This document shows positions 1 to 8,464 of a DNA stretch of 64,000 nt, piece after piece. The notes under the pieces are model-generated. The model saw only the letters and a list, made by a program, of their open reading frames with translations. It was not told where the DNA came from and searched no databases. The translations under genes were made by a program, and so were the position numbers. Location of the stretch: positions 1 through 64,000 of the forward strand of contig JBKBLE010000007.1 of assembly GCA_046296655.1 (NCBI GenBank). Reading direction: 5' to 3'. The DNA comes from Cloacibacterium sp046296655 (lineage in GTDB: Bacteria; Bacteroidota; Bacteroidia; Flavobacteriales; Weeksellaceae). Each line of letters opens with the position of its first letter. The first letter of the stretch is position 1.

Positions 1-153
1 TTTTTTGCCAGTGATTTCTTCAATATTTTTAAGGATAAATTTTTCGGTATTGGATAAATCATCAATGATGACTACATCAAAATCATTGTTGAGAAGTTCT
101 ACCACAGTATGAGAACCTATATATCCTAATCCGCCTGTTACGAGTATGGTCAT
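1..153 (-). CDS. galE: UDP-glucose 4-epimerase, N-terminal part (gene runs off the window)
   Basis: This is the first 51 codons of an NAD-dependent UDP-glucose 4-epimerase, which interconverts UDP-glucose and UDP-galactose in the cytoplasm. The nucleotide-binding motif GGLGYIGS lies at residues 7-14. The rest of the gene lies left of the window. Compared with the second galE at 31962-32978, the 153 bases differ at one position only (codon 26, Asp here, Asn there), while the sequences upstream of the two ATGs are unrelated. It follows the aminotransferase gene on the same strand, so this copy probably serves sugar-nucleotide supply for a surface polysaccharide, whereas the other copy sits in a galactose catabolic cluster. 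That division of labour is inferred. Confidence 0.93.
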   Translation of the reverse strand, partial: MTILVTGGLGYIGSHTVVELLNNDFDVVIIDDLSNTEKFILKNIEEITGKK

Positions 154-178
154 GATTATTTTGTTTTGTGTTTGTTTT

Positions 179-222
179 ACTTTGTCAAAGTTTTTGTGAA
201 GCAAAGAAATCTTTGACAAAGT
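179..222. repeat. Perfect 12-bp inverted repeat between aminotransferase and galE
   Basis: The arms ACTTTGTCAAAG (179-190) and CTTTGACAAAGT (211-222) are perfectly complementary across a 20-base loop. The hairpin begins 3 bases after the aminotransferase stop. No T-run follows on the minus strand, so a processing or stability role, or a dispersed palindromic repeat, is more likely than an intrinsic terminator. Confidence 0.7.
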
Positions 223-224
223 TA

Positions 225-1352
225 TTAATAATTCATAAACTCCAATACAGAATCCGTAATAAACTTCAATTGCTCCTCTTCTAATTCTGTGTGCATTGGC
301 AAAGAAATTACTTGGTCTAATAATTTATCTGTGTTAACAAAATCTGCATCATTAGACTCTTGGTAATATGCCTTTTGTTTTCTTAGCGCTACTGGATAAT
401 AAATCATCGCTGGAATTTCTTTTTCGGCTAAAAACGCTTGTAATTCGTTTCTTTTTCCGTTCAAAATTCTGAGTGTATATTGATGGAAAACGTGAGTAGA
501 GTTTTCTGCTCTTTTCGGTGTTAAAATGTTTGGATGATTCGCAAAAGCTTTGTCGTAATAATCTGCAGCACTTCTTCTTGCAGCGTTGTAAGAATCTAAA
601 AGTGGAAGTTTCACTCTTAGAACCGCAGCTTGAATGCTGTCTAATCTAGAATTTACACCTACTTCATCGTGATAATAACGTTTGTACATTCCGTGGTTTA
701 CAATTCCACGCATTTTGTAAGCCAATTCATCATCATTGGTAAAAATAGCGCCACCATCTCCGTAACAACCTAAATTTTTAGATGGGAAGAAACTTGTGGT
801 ACCGATAGTTCCCATAGTTCCAGATTTTTTTACTGTACCATCAGAAAAAGTATAATCTGCACCAATTCCTTGACAATTGTCTTCTACTACGAATAAATTA
901 TGCTCTTTTGCTACTTCTAAAACGGTTTCCATATTGGCACATTGTCCGAACAAATGCACAGGAATAATCGCTTTCGTTTTTGGAGTAATCGCAGCTTTTA
1001 ATTTTTCAATATCAATATTGAAAGTATCATAATCTACATCTACTAAAACTGATTTTAATTTTAAAAGATGAACCACTTCTACCGTGGCCGCAAAAGTGAA
1101 ATCTGCGGTGATAACCTCATCACCAGGTTGTAAATCTAGCGCCATCAAAGCGATTTGTAACGCATCTGTACCATTAGCACAAGGAATCACATGTTTTACA
1201 CCAAGATATTGCTCTAATTCTTTTTGAAAATTCTGAACTTCTGGACCATTAATGAATTGTGCACTTTGCATCACATTGAGCACTTTTTCGTCTACTTCAT
1301 TTTTTATTTTTTGATACTGACTTTGTAAGTCAACCATTTGGATTTTTTTCAT
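225..1352 (-). CDS. DegT/DnrJ/EryC1/StrS family sugar aminotransferase (PLP-dependent)
   Basis: Cytoplasmic PLP enzyme that transaminates a keto sugar nucleotide, typically for lipopolysaccharide or capsule sugars. The 375-residue length is usual for the family. Visible are the cofactor-pocket segment ANGTDALQIAL, the aspartate in VVEDNCQGIGA and the Schiff-base lysine in FFPSKNLGCYGDGGA (about residue 192). An ATG at 1370 lies inside a -7 box (1368-1375), so translation must start downstream; ATG 1352, giving MKKIQMVDLQSQY, fits the family's usual N terminus. The gene precedes galE on the same strand with a 71-base gap, consistent with a polysaccharide operon. The exact substrate cannot be read from sequence; WbpE-like UDP-3-keto sugar aminotransferases are the closest type I recognise. 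Confidence 0.88.
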   Translation of the reverse strand: MKKIQMVDLQSQYQKIKNEVDEKVLNVMQSAQFINGPEVQNFQKELEQYLGVKHVIPCANGTDALQIALMALDLQPGDEVITADFTFAATVEVVHLLKLKSVLVDVDYDTFNIDIEKLKAAITPKTKAIIPVHLFGQCANMETVLEVAKEHNLFVVEDNCQGIGADYTFSDGTVKKSGTMGTIGTTSFFPSKNLGCYGDGGAIFTNDDELAYKMRGIVNHGMYKRYYHDEVGVNSRLDSIQAAVLRVKLPLLDSYNAARRSAADYYDKAFANHPNILTPKRAENSTHVFHQYTLRILNGKRNELQAFLAEKEIPAMIYYPVALRKQKAYYQESNDADFVNTDKLLDQVISLPMHTELEEEQLKFITDSVLEFMNY

Positions 1353-1367
1353 TTCTAAAAATTTTAA

Positions 1368-1375
1368 CAAAAATA
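1368..1375 (-). promoter_or_regulatory. -7 promoter box (TATTTTTG) of the aminotransferase gene
   Basis: Exact match to the Bacteroidota -7 consensus TAnnTTTG. Transcription should begin near 1363, which rules out the upstream ATG at 1370 and leaves ATG 1352. Confidence 0.6.
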
Positions 1376-1444
1376 CGGAAATTGTAAGGAAAAATAAGTG
1401 AATTTTTTAAAATAGATATTGTCAAAAATATTTTAAATTCGTAT

Positions 1445-1452
1445 TAAATTTG
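1445..1452 (+). promoter_or_regulatory. -7 promoter box (TAAATTTG) of the subtilase gene
   Basis: Exact TAnnTTTG match. The last G is 5 bases before the A of ATG 1457, so the transcript probably starts at or next to the start codon (leaderless). It is divergent from the box at 1368-1375. Confidence 0.6.
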
Positions 1453-1456
1453 AAAA

Positions 1457-3052
1457 ATGAGAAAAATCATTCAATTATACTTTCTACTCTTTTTTAGTTT
1501 TGCTTTTTCACAAACTGAATTGGTTTTTGTTTATTTCAAAGACAAACCAAATGCTTCTGCTTTTTTAGCCAATCCTCTTTCAGAATTATCACAAAAAGCC
1601 ATTGATAGAAGGACCAATCTTGGAATTGCTATTACTGCTCAAGATGCACCAATAGAACCGACTTATATTCAGAATATACAAAATTTGGGATTTACCGTTA
1701 ATGATAAATCAAAATGGCTCAATGGTGTTGCCGTAAATGCTACTTCAACTCAAATTGCACAATTACAAGCGGAACCTTATGTGCTAAAAGTAGAAAGTTT
1801 TGTTAAAAACAATCCTTCTGGAAAAACCGCCAAAAAAGAAAAATTTCCTAAAAATTTATCTTCTAAAATAAGTTTCAATTATGGAAATTCTTTGGCTCAA
1901 ATAGAACAAGTAAATCTCAGAACACTCCATGTACAAGGTTTTACAGGCGCTGGAGTTTCCATTGCAGTCATAGATACGGGATTTCCTACCGTAAATACAG
2001 GTTCTGCATTTGCTAGAATGAGAAGCAATAATCAAATTAAACACGTTTATAATTTCATCTCAAAAAATACAGATGTTTATAATACATCTCTCAATAGCCA
2101 CGGAACCAATTGCTTAGGAATTATTGGTGGTTATCTTGACGGAACTTTTGTGGGAGCAGCTCCAGATGCAAATTTTTATTTATATGCAACGGAAGTGGGC
2201 GATGAAGAAATTCCTGAAGAAGAATTATATTGGATTCAAGCAGCAGAAGAATCTGACAGAAAGGGAGTTGATATTATTTCTACTTCTTTAGGTTATGGAG
2301 ACTTCTTTGATGATGCTAGATACAATTATTCTTATTCTCAAATGAATGGAACCACTTCATTTATTGCAAGGGGTGCACAAATTGCTTCAGAAAAAGGAAT
2401 AATAGTAGTAGTAGCTGCAGGAAATGAAGGAAACCAAACATGGAAATACATTGTAACACCTGCAGATAACGAAAAAGTTTTTACTATTGGAGGTGTAGAT
2501 AGTACAGGAAATCCTTCTATTTTTACTTCTTTTGGTCCAAATTCTGCGGGGAAAGTTAAACCCGATGCTTCTGCTAGAGCAACTTCTACCTACTTTGCAT
2601 ATAATAATGGGGCTTATTCTGGAAATGGAACTTCTTATGCTACTCCTTTATCTGCTGGTGGTATTGCTTGTTTACTTCAAGCGATTCCAAACTCTACTAA
2701 CAGAGAATTATTAAAAAATAGTTTGAGACAAACTGCATCGCTATACCCTAATTATACTGACCAACTAGGCTATGGAATTTTAAATTTTGGGCAAGTTCTT
2801 TCATCTTTCCTAAAAACAAATGAGTTTTATTCACAAAATAAGGCAATTGTATATCCTAATCCCGCAAAACAAGAAATCAATATTTCTTCTACACAAAAAA
2901 TTGAAAAAATATCTGTTTATAATAGTTTAGGACAATTTTTATTCGACTCGAAACCCACTAAAATTAATATTGAGAAATTAGAAAAAGGATTGTATTTTTT
3001 AAAAATCAAAACCCCTTCTTCTGAAACTGTAGAAAAGTTCATCAAAGAATAA
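1457..3052 (+). CDS. Secreted subtilisin-like serine protease (peptidase S8) with T9SS sorting domain
   Basis: Extracellular or surface-attached protease of 531 residues. A signal peptide occupies about residues 1-18 (hydrophobic core, cleavage after FSQ). An inhibitor-like N-terminal region follows, then the S8 catalytic domain with Asp173 (AVIDTGFP), His215 (NSHGTN), the oxyanion Asn in AAGNEG and Ser393 (GNGTSYATPLSAG). The last roughly 75 residues begin with VYPNPA and end in GLYFLKI...EKFIKE, the type A C-terminal domain that directs export by the type IX secretion system. The gene stands alone between divergent and convergent neighbours, with its own -7 box and a terminator. The physiological substrate is unknown. 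Confidence 0.93.
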   Translation: MRKIIQLYFLLFFSFAFSQTELVFVYFKDKPNASAFLANPLSELSQKAIDRRTNLGIAITAQDAPIEPTYIQNIQNLGFTVNDKSKWLNGVAVNATSTQIAQLQAEPYVLKVESFVKNNPSGKTAKKEKFPKNLSSKISFNYGNSLAQIEQVNLRTLHVQGFTGAGVSIAVIDTGFPTVNTGSAFARMRSNNQIKHVYNFISKNTDVYNTSLNSHGTNCLGIIGGYLDGTFVGAAPDANFYLYATEVGDEEIPEEELYWIQAAEESDRKGVDIISTSLGYGDFFDDARYNYSYSQMNGTTSFIARGAQIASEKGIIVVVAAGNEGNQTWKYIVTPADNEKVFTIGGVDSTGNPSIFTSFGPNSAGKVKPDASARATSTYFAYNNGAYSGNGTSYATPLSAGGIACLLQAIPNSTNRELLKNSLRQTASLYPNYTDQLGYGILNFGQVLSSFLKTNEFYSQNKAIVYPNPAKQEINISSTQKIEKISVYNSLGQFLFDSKPTKINIEKLEKGLYFLKIKTPSSETVEKFIKE

Positions 3053-3071
3053 TTAAAACAAACTCTTAAAA

Positions 3072-3096
3072 AAGCCTTCAGAAAATCTGAAGGCTT
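3072..3096. terminator. Bidirectional terminator between subtilase and ppc
   Basis: Perfect 11-bp stem AAGCCTTCAGA / TCTGAAGGCTT with a 3-base loop lies between two convergent genes. T-rich sequence follows on plus and an A-run (T-run on minus) lies on the other side. Confidence 0.8.
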
Positions 3097-3128
3097 ACTT
3101 TTTACTTGGTTCTTTTTACCTGACTCTT

Positions 3129-5675
3129 TTACGCCGAATTTCTACTCGCGTTAATATTTCCAAAAAGTGAACGAGTTACCAATTTTTCGAGCACATCTCT
3201 ATCACCTTCGTTTTTCTGTAATTTCATGAGTGCATACTGCTGAATACTTAACAACGGAAGCACTATTTTTTCTCTAATTTTTACAGATTTTCTTCCTACA
3301 GGCTCTTCCTCCATCAAAGTTTTGAAACCCGTAATTTCTAACATCATTTCTTTAGAAAGATTATATTCATTAAACAAAATTTGCCAGAACTCACCGAATT
3401 TTGGATGGTTTTTCATATAATAAGTCAAAGGAAAGTAAGACTTATTCATCGCCATCATAGAGTTAAGAACCAATGTTTTAAAGAAATCAGAATTTCTAAA
3501 TAAATCTTTTACTTCTTCTATTCTACCTTCGTCTTTTAATTTTTTAATTGCAGTTCCAAAACCAAAAAATCCTGGTACATTTTGCTTCAGTTGACTCCAA
3601 CTTCCCACAAAAGGAATTGCTCTTAAATCCTCGAATTTCAATTCATTTCCTGCACCACGTTTGCTCGGTCTACTTCCAATATTGGTTTTCCCATAATATT
3701 GAAGCGTACTTATTTCTTGCAAGTAAGGTACAAAAAGTGGATTTTCTTTTAAATCAACATATTTTACATAACTCAATTCTGCCAATTCTTCAATTAAAGT
3801 TCTTTCTTTCTCGGTTAAATCATTTTTATGATTTTTAAAAACTTCATTCTCGATTCCAGCAGTCAAAAGTTGCTCAAAATTATATTTCGCTTGATCTTTA
3901 TTCCCAAAAACCGAAGTAATGGTTTGACCTTGAATCGTCAATTCTATCTTATTATTGGCAATTGTTTTTCCTTGACTTGCGTAGAACTGGTGCGTTTTTC
4001 CACCACCACGAGCTGGAGGCCCTCCTCTACCATCAAAGAAAATTACTTTCACATCATTCTCTTCAGAAACTTTAGAAAGTCTTTCTTTGGTGGCATAAAT
4101 TTCCCAATTGGCTTTTAAATAACCACCATCTTTGGTTCCATCAGAAAAACCGAGCATAATTGTCTGCTCGTTTTTTCTCTTCGCCAAATGTTTTTGATAA
4201 ACTTCATCATTGTATAAATCCTGCATCACTTTTTCTGCATTGGCTAACCCTTCCATGGTTTCAAAAAGCGGAACAATATCTATGTTGATGTCTTCATCTT
4301 GATAACCGCAAACTTTGAACAAAGCGAAAACATTCATCACATCTTCTACCGTATCAGAATTAGAAATGATGTAACGGTGCATTCCTCTTTCGCCATTTTT
4401 GGTCTGAATTTCCTTAACATTGATAACACTTTTCAGCGTTTCTCGGATGATTTCATCTTCGAAATCATCAGGATGAGCCAGAATATGTTCAGAAATCAAG
4501 ATATTTACTTTTTCAGAATTAGTAAGTGATGCAACATCTTGTTTAGAATATTTTGTCACCAATTCATCTATCACTTTTTGGTGAATTCTACTGTCTTGAC
4601 GAATATCCAAAGTTGCAAAGTGAGTTCCAAAAATCTTAACTCGGTCTCTGTAATCTACCAAAATATTGGTAAAAAGTCCATTATGTTGCGTTTTCAGAAT
4701 ATGTTCTGCTTCTGATAAATATTTTAAAATCGTTTCGCTAGAAATAGAATTTTCGTTTTTGAAAATATTATTGTACAATTCATTGCTCAATTTTTCTAAA
4801 ACTTCTGAAACGCCTCTAAAACTTAATCTTCTCCTTAAATCTTTTAAATGATTGTAATAATTTTTGAGAATAGAATTTCTGAGTTCATTGGCAACTTTTA
4901 GCGTAACATCTGCCGTCACAAAAGGATTACCATCTCTGTCTCCTCCTGGCCAAAAACCTAATTGAAAAACGTCTTGATGAATTTCAAAATCTTCACTTCC
5001 GAAAGATTGTTTCAGTTTTTTATACAATTCCCCAATGGTGTCATAATACACATATCTCAAGTAAAAAATAATGCTTAATGCTTCATCTAGCGGTGTTGGT
5101 CTCTCTTTATTTACAAAAGGAGTTTTCCCTAACTGCTGAAGCAAAAGGTCTATTTCATTGATATCATCTTTTAAAATAGCAGAACGCAAATCATGCAAAA
5201 TTCTTTGTACAGCATTCGGATAAAACTGTGTAGGATGCGCTGTAAAAACCACTTTTACGGCAAAATCTTCTAACTTTTCGCGAACTTTTCCTAATTTATG
5301 TTCTTGCAAAGCTCGTTCATGCAACTGCATTACCGTTCCTGCATCACTTTCTGAGTGCAACTGTTGAAAAGCTGCATCTTCTATACTGTCAAAAAGCACC
5401 ACTTGCCTTTCAATGTATTGAATAATCTTAAAAAGCAATTCTTGCTTTTGTTCTTCTGTGGTAACTTCTGTATGTTTCTTGAAGAATTCTTCCACAATTT
5501 CCTCTGGAGATTTTCCTTCTTCATAACCATCTCTACTTTCTTCATAAAGAAACGGCAAAAGCATTCCGATGTTGGTCATTTTATCATACGGAAGACTCAT
5601 AAACAGGCTATTATAAATCTGAAATTTATTCTCTACAACCTGACGAAATTTTTCTAAGCGGGCTTCATTAATCAT
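3129..5675 (-). CDS. ppc: Phosphoenolpyruvate carboxylase
   Basis: Cytoplasmic anaplerotic enzyme that makes oxaloacetate from PEP and bicarbonate. At 848 residues it has the usual bacterial length. The catalytic His147 lies in TAHPTQ (145-150), followed by the signature FWPGGDRDGNPF (241-252), the LGFSDGTKDGGY segment and the glycine-rich loop GRGGPPARGGGKTH. The C terminus ends in NINASRNSA, matching the family's conserved tail. A -7 box ends 5 bases before the ATG, so the message is probably leaderless. It is a single-gene unit facing the subtilase across a shared terminator. No disruption is visible. Confidence 0.96.
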   Translation of the reverse strand: MINEARLEKFRQVVENKFQIYNSLFMSLPYDKMTNIGMLLPFLYEESRDGYEEGKSPEEIVEEFFKKHTEVTTEEQKQELLFKIIQYIERQVVLFDSIEDAAFQQLHSESDAGTVMQLHERALQEHKLGKVREKLEDFAVKVVFTAHPTQFYPNAVQRILHDLRSAILKDDINEIDLLLQQLGKTPFVNKERPTPLDEALSIIFYLRYVYYDTIGELYKKLKQSFGSEDFEIHQDVFQLGFWPGGDRDGNPFVTADVTLKVANELRNSILKNYYNHLKDLRRRLSFRGVSEVLEKLSNELYNNIFKNENSISSETILKYLSEAEHILKTQHNGLFTNILVDYRDRVKIFGTHFATLDIRQDSRIHQKVIDELVTKYSKQDVASLTNSEKVNILISEHILAHPDDFEDEIIRETLKSVINVKEIQTKNGERGMHRYIISNSDTVEDVMNVFALFKVCGYQDEDINIDIVPLFETMEGLANAEKVMQDLYNDEVYQKHLAKRKNEQTIMLGFSDGTKDGGYLKANWEIYATKERLSKVSEENDVKVIFFDGRGGPPARGGGKTHQFYASQGKTIANNKIELTIQGQTITSVFGNKDQAKYNFEQLLTAGIENEVFKNHKNDLTEKERTLIEELAELSYVKYVDLKENPLFVPYLQEISTLQYYGKTNIGSRPSKRGAGNELKFEDLRAIPFVGSWSQLKQNVPGFFGFGTAIKKLKDEGRIEEVKDLFRNSDFFKTLVLNSMMAMNKSYFPLTYYMKNHPKFGEFWQILFNEYNLSKEMMLEITGFKTLMEEEPVGRKSVKIREKIVLPLLSIQQYALMKLQKNEGDRDVLEKLVTRSLFGNINASRNSA

Positions 5676-5679
5676 GAAA

Positions 5680-5687
5680 CAAAGGTA
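5680..5687 (-). promoter_or_regulatory. -7 promoter box (TACCTTTG) of ppc
   Basis: Exact TAnnTTTG match on minus; its final G (5680) is 5 bases from the A of the ppc ATG (5675), predicting a leaderless transcript. Confidence 0.6.
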
Positions 5688-5773
5688 TGAAAAACTCTTT
5701 ATTTATAGCATATTATTGAAATTTTCAGTCTTAAATTTTTATTAATTTTCATCACATTCGGATTCTTATTTCG

Positions 5774-5781
5774 TAATTTTG
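5774..5781 (+). promoter_or_regulatory. -7 promoter box (TAATTTTG) of the alcohol dehydrogenase gene
   Basis: Exact TAnnTTTG match 18 bases upstream of the ATG at 5799, leaving a leader of roughly 12 bases. Confidence 0.55.
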
Positions 5782-5798
5782 GGAAAAAATTTATTGAT

Positions 5799-6962
5799 AT
5801 GTTAAATTTTGAATTTAAAAATCCTACAAAAATTATTTTCGGTAAAGGAGAAATCGCTAAAATTTCTAGAGAAATCCCGAAAACAGAAAAAATATTAGTG
5901 CTTTACGGAGGCGGAAGCATTAAAACCAATGGCGTTTACGACCAAGTAAAAGCAGCATTAGAAGGCTACAACTGGGAAGAATTCGGTGGAATTCCTGCAA
6001 ATCCAGAATACGAAGTTTTATTAGAAGCCTTAAAAATTATCAAAGAAAAAAATATCACTTACATGTTAGCAGTAGGTGGTGGTTCTGTAATTGATGGAGT
6101 TAAATTCCTTTCTGCAGCAGCCAATTATGAAGGAGAACCATGGGATATTTTAAAAAATGGAATCAGAACAGAAGAAGGAAAAGGTTTACCATTTGCTTCT
6201 GTACTTACGCTTCCTGCAACAGGTTCTGAAATGAATTCTGGCGCAGTAATTTCTAGAAGAGAAATCGGTCAGAAATTAGGAATGGGAGGTCCTGGTTTAT
6301 TCCCTCAATTTTCTATTTTAGACCCAGAAGTGATTCGTTCTATTCCTAAAAAACAAATTGCAAACGGAATTACAGATGCTTACACTCACGTTTTAGAACA
6401 ATATATGACTGTAAAAACTTCTGCAACTTTACAAGACCGTTTTGCTGAAAGCATTTTACAAACTTTACAAGAAATTGCTCCAAAAATGATGGAAGAAGAG
6501 TTCGATTATGATGTAGCTGCTAATTTTATGTGGAGTTGTACCATGGCTTTAAACGGATTAATCCAAAAAGGAGTCATTTCAGACTGGGCAATTCACGGAA
6601 TTGGTCATGAATTAACTGCTCAATTTGGTATTGACCATGCAAGAACTTTAGCCATTATTGCACCTTCTCATTACCGTTATAATTTTGAAGCTAAAAAAGA
6701 AAAATTAGCTCAATATGCAGAACGAGTTTGGAATGTAACAGAAGGCACTACCGAAGAAAAAGCATTGAAAGGAATAGAAAAAATGGAAGCTTTCTTCCAA
6801 AGTTTAGGGATAAAAACCAAATTATCTGAGTATACCGAAAACTACCAAGGAACAGCAGAAAAAATTCAAGAAGCATTTATTGCTAGAAATTGGTTAGCGA
6901 TTGGCGAAAAAGGCATTGTAAAACCTGAAGATGCTAAAAAAATTGTAGAAATGGCGTACTAA
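5799..6962 (+). CDS. Iron-type alcohol dehydrogenase, YqhD-like (NADP-dependent aldehyde reductase)
   Basis: Cytoplasmic group III alcohol dehydrogenase of 387 residues. The cofactor-binding segments GGGS (37-40) and VGGGSVIDG (92-100) are present. The divalent metal ligands match the YqhD pattern: Asp193 and His197 (ITDAYTHVLEQ), His266 (HGIGHEL) and His280 (GIDHARTL). In Escherichia coli YqhD detoxifies short-chain and lipid-derived aldehydes using NADPH, and the same role is likely here. The gene is monocistronic, with its own -7 box and a strong terminator. No nearby gene points to a specific substrate. Confidence 0.9.
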   Translation: MLNFEFKNPTKIIFGKGEIAKISREIPKTEKILVLYGGGSIKTNGVYDQVKAALEGYNWEEFGGIPANPEYEVLLEALKIIKEKNITYMLAVGGGSVIDGVKFLSAAANYEGEPWDILKNGIRTEEGKGLPFASVLTLPATGSEMNSGAVISRREIGQKLGMGGPGLFPQFSILDPEVIRSIPKKQIANGITDAYTHVLEQYMTVKTSATLQDRFAESILQTLQEIAPKMMEEEFDYDVAANFMWSCTMALNGLIQKGVISDWAIHGIGHELTAQFGIDHARTLAIIAPSHYRYNFEAKKEKLAQYAERVWNVTEGTTEEKALKGIEKMEAFFQSLGIKTKLSEYTENYQGTAEKIQEAFIARNWLAIGEKGIVKPEDAKKIVEMAY

Positions 6963-7000
6963 TGAACTCGTTCATTATATGCTCAAAATAACTTTCACAA

Positions 7001-7028
7001 AATCACAGAGAATTCTGTGATTTTTTTT
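7001..7028 (+). terminator. Rho-independent terminator after the alcohol dehydrogenase
   Basis: Stem AATCACAGA / TCTGTGATT (7001-7009, 7014-7022) with a 4-base loop, followed by a run of T. Confidence 0.8.
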
Positions 7029-7035
7029 ATTTTTG
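7028..7035 (+). promoter_or_regulatory. -7 promoter box (TATTTTTG) of the class V aminotransferase gene
   Basis: Exact TAnnTTTG match placed directly behind the preceding terminator's T-run; ATG follows at 7049. Confidence 0.5.
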
Positions 7036-7048
7036 AAAAAAAGTAAAA

Positions 7049-8419
7049 ATGAATGTATTAGCAGAGAATATAACCGTTTTAGCACACAATGATTTCTTCG
7101 AAATTCTGAGAAATGTAGAATACAAACGTTTAGATACACACAAGCAAGTTTATCTAGATTTTACGGGAGGAAATCTCTATGCTAAATCACAAATTTTGGA
7201 ACATCAAGATTTGTTGATTAATAATATTCTCGGCAATCCACATTCTACCAATCCTACTTCTCAATTGTCAACAAAATTGGTAGAAGAAGCAAGACAAAAG
7301 GTAATTGACTACTTCAATGCAGAAGATTACTACTGCATTTTTACTCAAAACGCTTCTAATGCACTGAAAATTGTAGGAGAATCTTATCCTTTCAACGAAA
7401 AATCACATTTTTTACTTCTTGCAGACAACCATAATTCAGTAAATGGAATTCGTGAGTTTTGCCTTTCAAAAGGTGGAAAAGTAACTTACGCTCCTATCTA
7501 TTATCAGGATTTAAGAATGGACGAAAATTTCGTGATGGAAAAACTTCAAGAATCTGAAAATTTTGAAAATAAACTCTTCGCTTTTCCTGCTCAGTCAAAC
7601 GTTTCGGGCGTGAAACACGATTTAGGTTGGATTAAAAAAGCACAGGATTTAGGTTGGGATGTTTTACTAGATGCAGCTGCATTTGTCCCGACCAATCAAT
7701 TAGATTTAAAAGAAGTTAAACCAGATTTTGTATGTGTTTCTTTTTATAAAATTTTTGGCTATCCTACAGGAATTGGTTGTCTTTTGGTAAATAAAGAAAA
7801 GTTTAAAAAACTACAAAAACCATGGTTTGCAGGTGGAACTGTAAGCTTGGTTTCGGTAAATGTCATTCATCATTTTTTGATTAATAACCACGAAAGATTC
7901 GAAGATGGAACGCTCAATTATTTAGACATTCCTGCGGTAAAAATTGGTTTAGATTATATCGAAAATATCGGAATACAGCGTATTAATGAACGTGTAGCTT
8001 CACTTAGAAAATATCTATTCGAAAATTTAGAAAGTTTACAACACGATAATGGTAGAAAATTAATTCAGATTTTCGGACCAAAAGATCATCAGAATCTTGG
8101 AGGAACCATTATTTTAGGTTTTTATAATCAAGAAGGCGTTCGTTATGAATTCGAGCAAATAGAAGAAATGGCGAATCAGCATAACATTTCACTTCGTTCA
8201 GGTTGTTTCTGCAATCCCGGCATTGATGAAGTTAATAATTGCTTAACAGACAATGAATTAGCAACCTACTACTCTTCTCACGAACAAGGAGATTACAAAG
8301 ACATGATTAAATTTTTAGGGAAAATGCGTGGCGCAACTAGAATTTCTGTAGGAATTGCCACAACTAAAAATGATATTGATAAACTGATGAATTTCATGAG
8401 AGAATTACTCAATAAGTAA
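7049..8419 (+). CDS. Class V aminotransferase (cysteine desulfurase / MOCOS-like PLP domain)
   Basis: Cytoplasmic PLP enzyme of 456 residues. The fold features are YLDFTGGNLY near residue 35, NPHSTNPTS (63-71), the aspartate in VLLDAAAFVP and the PLP lysine K234 in VSFYKIFGYPTGIGC. The active-site loop SLRSGCFCNPG (about 386-396) carries cysteines where desulfurases bind persulfide. The motif style resembles the N-terminal NifS-like domain of molybdenum cofactor sulfurase, but there is no MOSC domain and no molybdenum gene nearby. It may be a cysteine desulfurase or lyase of unknown acceptor. It is followed closely by the SGNH hydrolase, which has its own promoter. Confidence 0.8.
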   Translation: MNVLAENITVLAHNDFFEILRNVEYKRLDTHKQVYLDFTGGNLYAKSQILEHQDLLINNILGNPHSTNPTSQLSTKLVEEARQKVIDYFNAEDYYCIFTQNASNALKIVGESYPFNEKSHFLLLADNHNSVNGIREFCLSKGGKVTYAPIYYQDLRMDENFVMEKLQESENFENKLFAFPAQSNVSGVKHDLGWIKKAQDLGWDVLLDAAAFVPTNQLDLKEVKPDFVCVSFYKIFGYPTGIGCLLVNKEKFKKLQKPWFAGGTVSLVSVNVIHHFLINNHERFEDGTLNYLDIPAVKIGLDYIENIGIQRINERVASLRKYLFENLESLQHDNGRKLIQIFGPKDHQNLGGTIILGFYNQEGVRYEFEQIEEMANQHNISLRSGCFCNPGIDEVNNCLTDNELATYYSSHEQGDYKDMIKFLGKMRGATRISVGIATTKNDIDKLMNFMRELLNK

Positions 8420-8437
8420 TTTAGGTTTCCCTAAATT
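8418..8437 (+). terminator. Hairpin after the class V aminotransferase gene
   Basis: Perfect 8-bp stem AATTTAGG / CCTAAATT with loop TTTC overlaps the aminotransferase stop region. The T-run after it is poor, and its right arm overlaps the next gene's -7 box, so termination or promoter occlusion are both possible. Confidence 0.4.
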
Positions 8438-8439
8438 TG
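8432..8439 (+). promoter_or_regulatory. -7 promoter box (TAAATTTG) of the SGNH hydrolase gene
   Basis: Exact TAnnTTTG match 25 bases upstream of ATG 8465, overlapping the right arm of the hairpin at 8418-8437. Confidence 0.5.
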
Positions 8440-8464
8440 AAAAGTTTATCCTAACATTTTTATC

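Noticed and set aside
3548..4851. Open frames on plus inside ppc
   Set aside because: They are antisense to a full-length, motif-complete PEP carboxylase, have no promoter and no recognisable domain.
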